Source: JBKHBT01 sp046542255 (lineage in GTDB: Bacteria; UBP14; UBA6098; JBKHBT01). From it: 64,000 nucleotides of DNA. Shown one piece after another: positions 32,119 to 40,215 of this stretch. The stretch spans positions 1 through 64,000 of the forward strand of contig JBKHBT010000004.1 in assembly GCA_046542255.1 (NCBI GenBank), written 5' to 3'. Each line of letters opens with the position of its first letter. Within the stretch, counting starts at the first letter, position 1. The position numbers were made by a program, and so were the translations under genes. The notes under the pieces were generated by a model. It had not been told where the DNA came from. It ran no database searches and saw only the letters and a list, made by a program, of their open reading frames with translations.

Positions 32119-33054
32119 ATGAATAGAGACAAAATATTAATAATCGATGATGAAATTGAAAACCTTAGCATATTAAAAGTCAGATTGGAATCGAGCGATT
32201 TTGACGTTGTAACAGCCGACAATCCGAGATTTGGAATAAATCTTGCCAAAAAGGAAAATCCCGACTTGATTCTGCTGGATTTGAATATGCCAGAGATGGA
32301 TGGCTATGAAGTTTGCAAACATCTTAAGAATGATTTTGTGACTTCGAATATACCTATTATAATGCTTACCTGTATGGATTCCCTCGATCATAAACTAAAT
32401 GGCCTCGAAGGCGGAGCAGATGATTATCTGGTCAAAGACAAAATCGAATATCGAGAAATTGCAGCCCGAGTCCGCAGCCATCTTCGCAGAAATAGAACCA
32501 ATATGTCAGCAAGCCCTCTGACCAAGCTGCCCGGAAATGTCGCAATCGAAAGAAAAGCCAAAGAGATTATCGCAAATAAAGAGCCATTTGTACTTGGTTA
32601 TCTGGATATTGACAATTTTAAGGCCTATAATGATTATTATAGTTTTGAACAGGGTGATAAGATTATCCAATTTATCGCAAAAAGCCTTGTTAAGGTAGTT
32701 AGAAAGCTTGGTAGGCAGGGAGATTTTGTCGGCCATATTGGTGGTGATGATTTTGTTTTCATTACAGTACCCGAAAAGGCAGAAGAGATCGCCGATGCCA
32801 CTGTCAGATGGATAGATAAGGTCGCACCCCAGCTATATAATGAACATGACAGAGAAAATGGATGTATAACAGCTAAAGATCGCGAAGGAAATCTAAAGAA
32901 ATTTGGCTTCATTGGCGTAACCATTGCTCTTGTCGAATATAATCCAGACTATACATTGCTTTCTGAGTACTCCGAAGATGCATCCAGGATAAAGAAAATG
33001 CTCAAAAATGAAGGTGGCTCGAGATATGCTACGAGCCAGATTCTTAAAAGGTAG
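32119..33054 (+). CDS. Response regulator with GGDEF-like domain (GGDDF)
   Basis: 311 residues. The receiver domain (1-125) has phosphoacceptor D54 (LLDLNMPEMDGYEV). The GGDEF-family domain (about 135-305) starts LTKLPGNVAIE. Its active-site motif reads GGDDF (about 209-213) instead of GGDEF or GGEEF, with an RxxD inhibitory-site sequence (RQGD, about 200-203) placed correctly. The Glu-to-Asp change may lower or abolish diguanylate cyclase activity; this subgroup, with its LTKLPGN start, might instead act as a c-di-GMP sensor. It lies 5 bp after mgtE. Confidence 0.85.
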   Translation: MNRDKILIIDDEIENLSILKVRLESSDFDVVTADNPRFGINLAKKENPDLILLDLNMPEMDGYEVCKHLKNDFVTSNIPIIMLTCMDSLDHKLNGLEGGADDYLVKDKIEYREIAARVRSHLRRNRTNMSASPLTKLPGNVAIERKAKEIIANKEPFVLGYLDIDNFKAYNDYYSFEQGDKIIQFIAKSLVKVVRKLGRQGDFVGHIGGDDFVFITVPEKAEEIADATVRWIDKVAPQLYNEHDRENGCITAKDREGNLKKFGFIGVTIALVEYNPDYTLLSEYSEDASRIKKMLKNEGGSRYATSQILKR

Positions 33055-33075
33055 ATAATCGAGGAGTATCGACTG

Positions 33076-33591
33076 ATGAAATGTGGCCGCTTTTACATAT
33101 TTTCTATATTATTATTGTTGAGCATCGCTTTTTTTTCTTGTACACAGATAAAAGAGCAGAAAGAAATTAAAAGCGTCAGCGACGAATTGATTGAAAGCGC
33201 CCAAAATAATCTAGCAAGCCAAAGATTAAATGAAGCTGCATACGAATACTCAAAATTTATGGAGTTTTATCCCGAAGATGATAGATATTCAGAAGCTCTT
33301 TATCGATTGGCATATATTCAGGTTGTCCAGAGCGAATATGATAGTGCGCGAACGCTTTTTGGCAACCTTTTAGAGCAATTCCCTGATAATAAATGGCGTT
33401 TTTCTGCCAAAACATGGAAGCAAACACTCGATAACCTTGTTGAAGCAAAAGCCAAAACAAAAACCAAAAAGGTCTATATCGAAAAAAATAATAAGGAAAC
33501 GGCCGTATTACTCAATAAATGCGAAGAAGAAAAAAACGAGCTTCGTTCAAGGATCAAAAAATTAGAAAGTATCATAGAAGGAGAGCCATAA
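33076..33591 (+). CDS. TPR-like lipoprotein (YbgF/BamD-like)
   Basis: 171 residues. A signal sequence ends with the lipobox-like AFFSC, so Cys21 is the probable lipidation site. Two to three TPR-like helical hairpins follow (about 35-120: LNEAAYEYSKFMEFYPEDDR, YSEALYRLAYIQVVQSEYDS, ARTLFGNLLEQFPDNKWR). A coiled-coil segment rich in K/E ends the protein. The SxxA...FPxs pattern is that of outer-membrane assembly lipoproteins (BamD/YfiO) and YbgF/CpoB, but the protein is shorter than BamD. It overlaps the cupin gene by one base (TAATG). Confidence 0.75.
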   Translation: MKCGRFYIFSILLLLSIAFFSCTQIKEQKEIKSVSDELIESAQNNLASQRLNEAAYEYSKFMEFYPEDDRYSEALYRLAYIQVVQSEYDSARTLFGNLLEQFPDNKWRFSAKTWKQTLDNLVEAKAKTKTKKVYIEKNNKETAVLLNKCEEEKNELRSRIKKLESIIEGEP

Positions 33592-33926
33592 TGCGCATTA
33601 TGCATCAAACCAATGTCGATGCTAAAAAAGTAGAAATGGAAGGCGCCAAAAATGTTACTATACAGTGGCTAATTAGCCAGGATCACGGCGCTCCTAATTT
33701 TGCCATGAGAAGATTTGTTATTTCCAAAGACGGACACACGCCTTATCACAATCATCGATGGGAACATGAGGTTTATATCATCGAGGGAAAAGGTACTCTT
33801 ACTCTCGAAGGCGAAAAACATCAGCTGGTCGAAGGTAGCTTTGCTTTTGTTCCACCAAACGCGAAACATAATTTTTCCACTGAAACCAGGATGGTGTTTT
33901 TGTGCATGATTCCGAATCCTGAATAA
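33591..33926 (+). CDS. Small cupin-domain protein
   Basis: 111 residues, a single-domain cupin. Motif 1 is visible as G48-x4-H53-N-H55-x4-E60-x5-G66 (HTPYHNHRWEHEVYIIEG). Motif 2 includes P88/P89 and H93 (FVPPNAKHNF). The four metal ligands H53, H55, E60 and H93 are all present, so it should bind a divalent metal. The substrate is unknown. AGGAG lies 7 nt before the ATG at 33591, which fixes this start; a longer frame reading back into the lipoprotein gene is unlikely. It lies between a lipoprotein and a histidine kinase gene with 2-bp spacing. Confidence 0.85.
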   Translation: MRIMHQTNVDAKKVEMEGAKNVTIQWLISQDHGAPNFAMRRFVISKDGHTPYHNHRWEHEVYIIEGKGTLTLEGEKHQLVEGSFAFVPPNAKHNFSTETRMVFLCMIPNPE

Positions 33927-33928
33927 CC

Positions 33929-35788
33929 ATGGAAAACAATAGCCTAATTAATCTTGATATTCTCAAAAGTGTAGATTTACCGATTCTTATATTGAATTCA
34001 GAGTTTCAAATCTCATGGATTTCAGATAATTCATTAAAATATATTAATCTACATAGAAATCCTGGCGAACAGCCTTTCTGCGCTCTTTTTGCCGAATATG
34101 AAAGGTATGAGGATTGTCCATTCCGGCAGATTCTTGAATCTTCAAGTGCCAGGACCTCCAGCAAGAATAAAATTGCCCAGAAGCTTAATCTTAGAAAAGG
34201 CTATAAAATTACCGCCCAATCGATTCCAGATGATAAGAATCATAAGGGCTGGTTTATCAGGATAAAGAGTGAAAAGCGCAAAAAAGAGCTGGAAGATTTT
34301 GTATATAAAACACATAATCGATTCAAGGCAGTATTCGAGGCTTATCCCCATGCTCTTTTGGTGATAGATGGAGATAAGAAAATTATCTATTGTAATGGCA
34401 AAGGCATCGATATGTGCGAGCTTGTGCCAAGTTCGTATTTTGGCATAAAAATCGATAATATCGATATCATAAATAAGATTGGTCAATTCCATAAGAGCCT
34501 TGAAAAAGTAATAAATGAACAGAAGAGTTCTTCTTTTGTCGATTATGTAGATGATGCTATGCCGCTTAAGGTCGAGATATTCCCGCTCGAGAAGAATATC
34601 TCGGACTATCATCAGGAGTATTGTATATCGATAGCTGATATATCAAAAGAAAAACATATGCAAAAGCGTGTCAAATTGCTTTTCAAGGCAATAGATAGCA
34701 GCAAAGAAGGCATCGCAATTCTCGATGATGATTTTGTCGTAGTCTATTCGAATAAAGCTTTCTGCAAAGTAATAGGTGATCCTGATAGCTCCGATTCATA
34801 TAAAATAAAATTGATGGATGTCTTTATGAAGGATGAGCGATTTCAGGCATTCTGGGAATCGATGGAAAGAAGTATTATCACAAATCGCAGTTTCTCGAGC
34901 GAAATTGTATGGAATAATGATGGCCAGAGCGGTGTTTTCGATCTTTTCCTATCGCGAATTGTATTGCCCGGCCACAATTTCAGCGGATTCGTCTGCTCGA
35001 TTAGAGATATTTCTGTGCAGAAAATCTACGAATCCCGTCTGGCAGAATCTCAGAAACTCGAAAGCCTCGGCAATCTCACTCGTAGTTTTGTACATGATTT
35101 TAATAATATATTGGCGAGTATTTCCGGTTCGGCAAGCCTCATCAAAAGAAAACTGGATACAAATGAAGTAGAAGGGATTTATAAATATATTGAAATCATT
35201 AATCGCTCCACAGATGCATCATTAAAAATGCTCATGAATCTTCTGCATTTTACCAGGTCGGGTTTTTCCGAGCATACCGAGGTTTCGATTCGGGATATTA
35301 TAAATCAGGCCGTCGATATCGTGTCTCCATCGATGCAAGAGTCAGTGAAATTTAATCTACTACTATCCAAAAAGCTACCCCGAATTCTTGGCGATGAGGT
35401 CAAATTGGTAGAGATTTTTGTGAATCTTTTTATTAATGCTAATGATGCAATGCCGAATGGTGGCGAAATCTCGATCAAAACCAGTGATTTTATTATCGAT
35501 AAGGATAATATCTGGGAATTCCCGGAAGCCTGCAAATGCAAATATCTAAGAATCGATGTCAAAGATACTGGTATTGGAATACCAGAGAATATGCAGGAGC
35601 GAATTTTCGAGCCGTTCTTCTCCACAAAAGATTCAAAACCGGTGGCCGGATTGGGGCTTTCAATAGTCAAAGAGATGATTAGAAAACACAATGGCATGGT
35701 AACAGTAGAAAGTAAAATGCAAAAAGGAACCATTTTTAGCATATTTATTCCGGTATTCGAAGATGAAGATGCTGTTTTCGAAGACTGA
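33929..35788 (+). CDS. Soluble PAS-domain histidine kinase (NtrB-like)
   Basis: 619 residues with no membrane helix. Up to three PAS-like domains are seen (about 10-125, with CNGKGIDMCEL around 152, and SSKEGIAILDDDFVVVYSNKA around 255). The phosphoacceptor His is in FVHDFNNILASISG (about 388), the NtrB-like HDFNN variant. The HATPase domain (about 480-610) has NLFINANDAMP, DTGIGIP and GLGLSIV. The first domain contains a CPF-type cysteine (YEDCPFRQIL), which may matter for redox or ligand sensing. It is the last gene of the signalling block and probably phosphorylates the NtrC-type regulator at 27122 or another receiver here; this is inference. Confidence 0.9.
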   Translation: MENNSLINLDILKSVDLPILILNSEFQISWISDNSLKYINLHRNPGEQPFCALFAEYERYEDCPFRQILESSSARTSSKNKIAQKLNLRKGYKITAQSIPDDKNHKGWFIRIKSEKRKKELEDFVYKTHNRFKAVFEAYPHALLVIDGDKKIIYCNGKGIDMCELVPSSYFGIKIDNIDIINKIGQFHKSLEKVINEQKSSSFVDYVDDAMPLKVEIFPLEKNISDYHQEYCISIADISKEKHMQKRVKLLFKAIDSSKEGIAILDDDFVVVYSNKAFCKVIGDPDSSDSYKIKLMDVFMKDERFQAFWESMERSIITNRSFSSEIVWNNDGQSGVFDLFLSRIVLPGHNFSGFVCSIRDISVQKIYESRLAESQKLESLGNLTRSFVHDFNNILASISGSASLIKRKLDTNEVEGIYKYIEIINRSTDASLKMLMNLLHFTRSGFSEHTEVSIRDIINQAVDIVSPSMQESVKFNLLLSKKLPRILGDEVKLVEIFVNLFINANDAMPNGGEISIKTSDFIIDKDNIWEFPEACKCKYLRIDVKDTGIGIPENMQERIFEPFFSTKDSKPVAGLGLSIVKEMIRKHNGMVTVESKMQKGTIFSIFIPVFEDEDAVFED

Positions 35789-35854
35789 ATCGATACAGGC
35801 CATATTTCATCGACTCAAATAAAACTACATAGACCATTAAGGATAGGCACAATC

Positions 35855-35963
35855 AGACAATGCGCTACTCCGCATTGTCATACTTTTCAGGCTAAAACAT
35901 CAGTAAAGGCTTTTGCTATATATTAAGTATTATATATATGCTATATATATGGCTTTAAAAGAG
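35855..35963 (-). repeat. Dispersed approx. 107-bp intergenic element, copy B
   Basis: This is the reverse complement of 16395-16500 with small changes. It has a perfect 9-bp hairpin at 35856-35879 (GACAATGCG, 6-nt loop, CGCATTGTC), followed on the plus strand by ATACTTTTCAGGCTAAAACA. Located 66 bp after the stop of the PAS kinase and before the convergent mnmE end, it may work as a terminator. The whole 198-bp gap 35789-35986 holds no gene. Confidence 0.75.
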
Positions 35964-35986
35964 TTTTTACAATCATGGCTGAGATA

Positions 35987-37345
35987 CTATTTCCCGATAC
36001 AAAAGCTGGCAAATATATCATCAAGCACATCTTTTGTGAATTCTTGCCCAAACATCCGATTTAATGTCTCTATCGCATTTTCGATCTGGACACATAGAAC
36101 ATCATATAGCCCATCAGAGATTGCTTTCAGGCCATTCTCAGCGGATTGATGGAGACTATTGAGATGCTCCCGATTGCGGCTGGAAAGAATCAGCTCATCT
36201 TCATGGGATTTATTGTCGATTATTTCCTTTATCCTATCGAGAAGCTTGTTTATTCCCAGATTATCGATGGCCGAAGTTGGTATGAAATCGAAATCGAGAT
36301 TATTATGAATGCAAGAGGAGGGAAGGTCGATCTTATTTAGGACATAGATGATTGATTTTCCACTATCGAAGCCGGGAATTCTATAGGTTTTATCTGTGGA
36401 ATCTATTACCAATACAATAATTTCGGCCTTTTCGACAAGTTTTCTGGTTCGCTCGATGCCATCTTTTTCTACGCTTTTGGCATCTAAATTGAATCCGGCA
36501 GTATCGTATAGAATAAATGATGTGCCTTTATAGCGAATCCTATTGTCCAGATAATCTCTAGTGGTTCCGGGTTTGTGATGGACTATCGCGCGGTTTTCTT
36601 TGATAATGGCATTGAAAATGCTCGATTTGCCAGCATTAGGAAATCCATAGAGGACAACATCTATGCCTTTTGATAGCAGACTACTCCGCTCGGATCGAAT
36701 CAAAAGGTCATTGGATATATTTTTCAGGTCGCAAATAGCCTTCTCAAGAGCATTCACCGGAAGATTATCGTCCACATCATCGGGGAATTCAAGATTTGCG
36801 ACAAGCTCTATTCGTAGTTTTTCGAGTTTTTTTGCTATTTCTTTCAGATTTGCCAGTTCATTGTTTTCCAGAACCCTTTCGGTAGCGATCAAAGCGCTGC
36901 GATTATTGGCTTTTATGATATTATCGATTGCCTCGGCCTCGATAAGGTCCATTTTGCCATTTATGAAAGCTCTTTGGGTAAATTCGCCATTTCTTGCGAT
37001 TCTTGCGCCATGTTTTTCGAGAAGCTCCATGATTGATTCGATAATTATCTCGCCGCCATGCACAAAAAGCTCGAGCATATTATCGCCAGTATAGCTATTG
37101 GGAGCATGATAGGTCGTAAAGAGAATCTTATCGAGGACATTGCCATCACTATCGATAAGATTGCCCATCTGCATTTTCCAGCTTTTGCTTTTTGAAGGCA
37201 GGATTTTTGATTTTATTACTTTGTCTGCAATATCAAAAACCCCGGCACCGCTCAGGCGGATAATTGCCAGAGCAGCATTATTTGTGTAATTCGTAGCCGG
37301 CGCAAAGATTACATCATCATTGAATAGCTCATCACGATCAATCAT
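35987..37345 (-). CDS. mnmE: tRNA-modification GTPase MnmE
   Basis: About 452 residues. With MnmG it modifies the wobble uridine (xm5U34) of tRNAs. The N-terminal formyl-THF-binding domain begins DDVIFAPATNYTNNAALAII. The G domain has P-loop GFPNAGKSS (about 234-242), KPGTTRDYLD, DTAGFN and NKID. The C-terminus FCIGK provides the invariant cysteine. The start is ATG 37345 or an in-frame GTG at 37354; neither has a clear Shine-Dalgarno site, and translation is probably coupled to yidC, whose stop is at 37358. mnmG is not in the window. Confidence 0.95.
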   Translation of the reverse strand: MIDRDELFNDDVIFAPATNYTNNAALAIIRLSGAGVFDIADKVIKSKILPSKSKSWKMQMGNLIDSDGNVLDKILFTTYHAPNSYTGDNMLELFVHGGEIIIESIMELLEKHGARIARNGEFTQRAFINGKMDLIEAEAIDNIIKANNRSALIATERVLENNELANLKEIAKKLEKLRIELVANLEFPDDVDDNLPVNALEKAICDLKNISNDLLIRSERSSLLSKGIDVVLYGFPNAGKSSIFNAIIKENRAIVHHKPGTTRDYLDNRIRYKGTSFILYDTAGFNLDAKSVEKDGIERTRKLVEKAEIIVLVIDSTDKTYRIPGFDSGKSIIYVLNKIDLPSSCIHNNLDFDFIPTSAIDNLGINKLLDRIKEIIDNKSHEDELILSSRNREHLNSLHQSAENGLKAISDGLYDVLCVQIENAIETLNRMFGQEFTKDVLDDIFASFCIGK

Positions 37346-37357
37346 GGTCGGCACCGA

Positions 37358-39082
37358 TCATGATTCATCATCGGCACCGATAGGTTCCGGATCTTTGGTT
37401 ATGAAATTGTGGATTACTGTGAGAATATTGAAGAATGTCCAATACAGAACCAGTCCAGCGGGCATATTTCGGAAGATGAATAGAAAGAAAATCGGGAATA
37501 TGTAAACCATCATCTTCTGCTTGGGGTCTTTGACCGTCATTTTCTGCTGCACGAACATAGTAACCGCCATAATTATCGGAAGCACATAGTATGGATCGGG
37601 ACTCGATAAATCCTGAAGCCATAGCCCAAAGGTGGCCTGCCGGAATTGAAAACCAAGCGATAGTGCACGATAAAGCGCAAAGAAAATCGGCATCTGGACA
37701 ATCATCGGCAGGCAACCGCCGAGAGGATTGACATTATGCTTCTTGTAAAGCGCCATCGTGGCCTTATTAAGCTTCTCGGGATTATCACGATACTGTTCCT
37801 GAAGTTCCTTGAGCTTCGGCTGTATCTTCTGCATCTCTTTCATACTCTTGATTTGTTTGCTGGCGAGCGGAAGAAGCAGAAGCTTCATAAGCAGCGTAAA
37901 AATAAGAATAACAAATCCATAATTTGGTAAGAATTGGTAAATTTTATCAAAAAGCCAGAGTATCAGCTTGGTGATTGGCAGAAGCCATCGCCAGCCAAGG
38001 TCGATTGCATCTTCAAGCCCCTGCTTACAACTTTCTAAAAGCTTATAATCTGCTGGCGATGCGATTAGAAGGTGTTCACGGCTAATTATCTCTTCGGTAT
38101 TTCTAAAAAGTAAAGCAATGCCGATAGCAGGAACCTGATTAATATTATCATTATAGAGATAATCACGGAATTTTCCATCGCAATACACGCCATCGGCCTT
38201 GCCGTTGGAAGGAGCCAGGATAAGTGTAAAATATTTCGATTGTGTCGAAGCAAAATCGATTGAGCCAGTATTTGAAAATTCAACTGGATTGCCCTTTTTG
38301 AATTTTTCCTTCTCGACATCATCTGCGATTTTATATGTGAGCTTGAACATATTGAGTTCTGCTGCAACCTTCTCTTCGGTGGGTAGAAGGCCTCTTCTCC
38401 ACCAGAGTTTATACTGGTCGAAAGGCTCACGATTGCACTCGACAAGAAGCTTATGTCGAATCATATAACCATTGGCATAAAATTCCAGTCTTCTTCTTAT
38501 AAGCGAGCTATCGGGTAATTGGCCGGTAAAGGTTATCGCACCCACCGAATCGGCATTATCGAGTAGCAATGTATCTTTATCGCTTCTGAAAATTGTATTA
38601 GCGATTGTATATGTCTTACTTCCAGATGATAATTCGATATCGAGATTAGGCATATCCAGATCCTGCGGAACCATCTGGATAAGCTCGCCATTGCCGTAGG
38701 TATGGTCCAAAAGCTTCAGACTTATAATATCAGCGCCACGGGTTGACATTATAATCCGCATGTCATTTGTTTCGATGAATATTTCTTTGGCATCGAGGGA
38801 ATCCGATAGGGTATCGATTGCAAGGGGACTCGAGTCTCTCGAAAAGGCATCTGGCTTTTGCAATTTTGCTGAAGAAAGGTCAGATGTTTTGGAATTACTC
38901 AAAGTATCTATGTGGCTGTCTTGATATGATAATGAACTTTCATCATCTGTATTGCTATCGTTTGTTGCGGTTTGCTTTAATGCGCTTTCCTCGGAGGGTG
39001 GATTGACAAGTTTATTATAAACAGGCATGAGAAAAAGTATAGCAGCAATTAAAATAATTCCAATAATGGTCTTTTTGTCCAT
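37358..39082 (-). CDS. yidC: Membrane protein insertase YidC
   Basis: 574 residues. It inserts and folds inner-membrane proteins, with or without SecYEG. TM1 is at residues 5-22 (IIGIILIAAILFLMP). A large periplasmic beta-sandwich domain (about 95-340) follows, then the conserved membrane core with LPNYGFVILIFTLLMKLLLLPL and CLPMIVQMPIFFALYRALS. A large periplasmic domain marks the Gram-negative form. I use the ATG at 39082, just after the yidD stop, because an upstream frame of 12 codons overlaps yidD. Confidence 0.95.
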   Translation of the reverse strand: MDKKTIIGIILIAAILFLMPVYNKLVNPPSEESALKQTATNDSNTDDESSLSYQDSHIDTLSNSKTSDLSSAKLQKPDAFSRDSSPLAIDTLSDSLDAKEIFIETNDMRIIMSTRGADIISLKLLDHTYGNGELIQMVPQDLDMPNLDIELSSGSKTYTIANTIFRSDKDTLLLDNADSVGAITFTGQLPDSSLIRRRLEFYANGYMIRHKLLVECNREPFDQYKLWWRRGLLPTEEKVAAELNMFKLTYKIADDVEKEKFKKGNPVEFSNTGSIDFASTQSKYFTLILAPSNGKADGVYCDGKFRDYLYNDNINQVPAIGIALLFRNTEEIISREHLLIASPADYKLLESCKQGLEDAIDLGWRWLLPITKLILWLFDKIYQFLPNYGFVILIFTLLMKLLLLPLASKQIKSMKEMQKIQPKLKELQEQYRDNPEKLNKATMALYKKHNVNPLGGCLPMIVQMPIFFALYRALSLGFQFRQATFGLWLQDLSSPDPYYVLPIIMAVTMFVQQKMTVKDPKQKMMVYIFPIFFLFIFRNMPAGLVLYWTFFNILTVIHNFITKDPEPIGADDES

Positions 39083-39083
39083 C

Positions 39084-39332
39084 TTATTCACTTTCTTTTC
39101 TGTAATATTTGAAGGCATCTTTCAACGGGACATTCTGTGGTGGAACTTCATCTATACCACCTTTTGAAATAGGATTGCATCGCAAGATCCGCCACGATGA
39201 AAGGATTGTCCCCTTTATTAGTCCATGTTTGTGTAATGATTCGATCGAATAATGAGAACAACTGGGATAATACCTGCACGTTGGAGGCAGAAGAGGCGAG
39301 ATCAGCCTCTGATAAGCTTTGATAATAATCAC
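39084..39332 (-). CDS. yidD: Membrane protein insertion efficiency factor YidD
   Basis: About 82 residues. The family core is clear: AYQRLISPLLPPTCRYYPSCSHYSIESL, given here in two parts (AYQRLISPLL and PPTCRYYPSCSHYS), plus a GTILSSWRILRCNPIS segment. It assists YidC. The GTG at 39332 leaves a short N-terminus; the frame stays open upstream through LDKIKFAFVWPF toward the rnpA stop, without an ATG, so the true start could be a rare codon closer to the AGGAAA near 39380. Confidence 0.88.
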   Translation of the reverse strand: MIIIKAYQRLISPLLPPTCRYYPSCSHYSIESLHKHGLIKGTILSSWRILRCNPISKGGIDEVPPQNVPLKDAFKYYRKESE

Positions 39333-39382
39333 AAATGGCCAAACAAAAGCGAATTTGATTTTATCCAGATAGCTTTTATTTC

Positions 39383-39721
39383 CTAAAGCGTGAATCCAAA
39401 CCTCCTCGAAAGGTCTTCTCTTAGTTCCTTCGATAAAGCTCTATTAGACAGCTCTTTTGTAAATGCACGAGGGATAATTAGATAATGGCAATCCGGCCTG
39501 ATATGCGCTATATTTTGTCTTAGAGTTTCTCTAATTATACGCCTTATTCTATTTCTCCGCACAGCATTTCCTATTTTGCGGGATATACGTATTCCCAGTT
39601 TAGGATTCTCTATGTCTTTTTTCAAAGACAATATCACCAGATATTTGCCGTGATATTTATGAGTCTTAGTAGTTCTAAATTCCTCAAAATGCTTTCGCAA
39701 TTTCAAGGATTCAAGCTTCAT
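39383..39721 (-). CDS. rnpA: Ribonuclease P protein component
   Basis: 112 residues. This is the protein cofactor of RNase P, which trims tRNA 5' ends. The RNR signature is present as RKIGNAVRRNRIRRIIRETL, and the basic Phe/Arg-rich N-terminus fits. Its ATG overlaps the rpmH stop (ATGA). Confidence 0.93.
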   Translation of the reverse strand: MKLESLKLRKHFEEFRTTKTHKYHGKYLVILSLKKDIENPKLGIRISRKIGNAVRRNRIRRIIRETLRQNIAHIRPDCHYLIIPRAFTKELSNRALSKELREDLSRRFGFTL

Positions 39722-39870
39722 TTCTTCGGATGTTTCTTAGAAACGGATAAGGACTTTCTGCCTTTTCTACGCCTTCTATTAATAAGTTTCCGTCCGCTTT
39801 TTGTTTTCATCCTGGCTCTGAAACCGTGTTTTCTTTTTCTCTTTGTATTACTTCTTTTTTTAATTAGCAT
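39718..39870 (-). CDS. rpmH: Ribosomal protein bL34
   Basis: 50 residues. Reading the minus strand from the ATG at 39870 gives MLIKKRSNTKRKRKHGFRAR, then MKTKSGRKLINRRRRKGRKS and a short KK-rich tail. This matches the bL34 consensus (KRKRKHGFRxRMxTxxGRxxixrRRxKGRxxLs). The last four bases overlap the rnpA start. It is 20 bp downstream of ybaB. dnaA, the usual upstream neighbour of rpmH, is missing here. Confidence 0.95.
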   Translation of the reverse strand: MLIKKRSNTKRKRKHGFRARMKTKSGRKLINRRRRKGRKSLSVSKKHPKK

Positions 39871-39890
39871 AATTTATCTCCCTTTTCAAA

Positions 39891-40199
39891 TTAGAAATTA
39901 GTTGGTAATCCAAGTCCGCCGGTTACCTCGGCGAGTTGTTCTTGCATCAGTTCATTAGATCTTTGCATTGCGCCATTTATGGCAGAGATGATAAGGTCTT
40001 GCAGCATCTCGATGTCTTCCGGGTCAACGACATCTTTTGCAATCGAAAGCTCGAGTAGCTCTTGCCGGCCATTCACAATAGCCTTAACAACTCCACCACC
40101 GGAAGAGAATTCGACTCTTTCATCGGCAAGCTCTTCCTGCTTCCTTTCGATTTCCTTCTGCATCTTTTGTGCTTGTTTCATCATTTTTTGTATATTCAT
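39891..40199 (-). CDS. ybaB: YbaB/EbfC nucleoid-associated protein
   Basis: 102 residues. A small dimeric DNA-binding protein with the usual layout: N-terminal helix MNIQKMMKQAQKMQKEIERK, beta-hairpin with SSGGGVVKAIVNGRQELL, and a C-terminal helix ending EVTGGLGLPTNF. It lies 16 bp downstream of dnaX, the classic dnaX-ybaB pair; recR, which normally follows, is replaced by rpmH. Confidence 0.95.
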   Translation of the reverse strand: MNIQKMMKQAQKMQKEIERKQEELADERVEFSSGGGVVKAIVNGRQELLELSIAKDVVDPEDIEMLQDLIISAINGAMQRSNELMQEQLAEVTGGLGLPTNF

Positions 40200-40215
40200 T
40201 TATCCTCCATATGAA

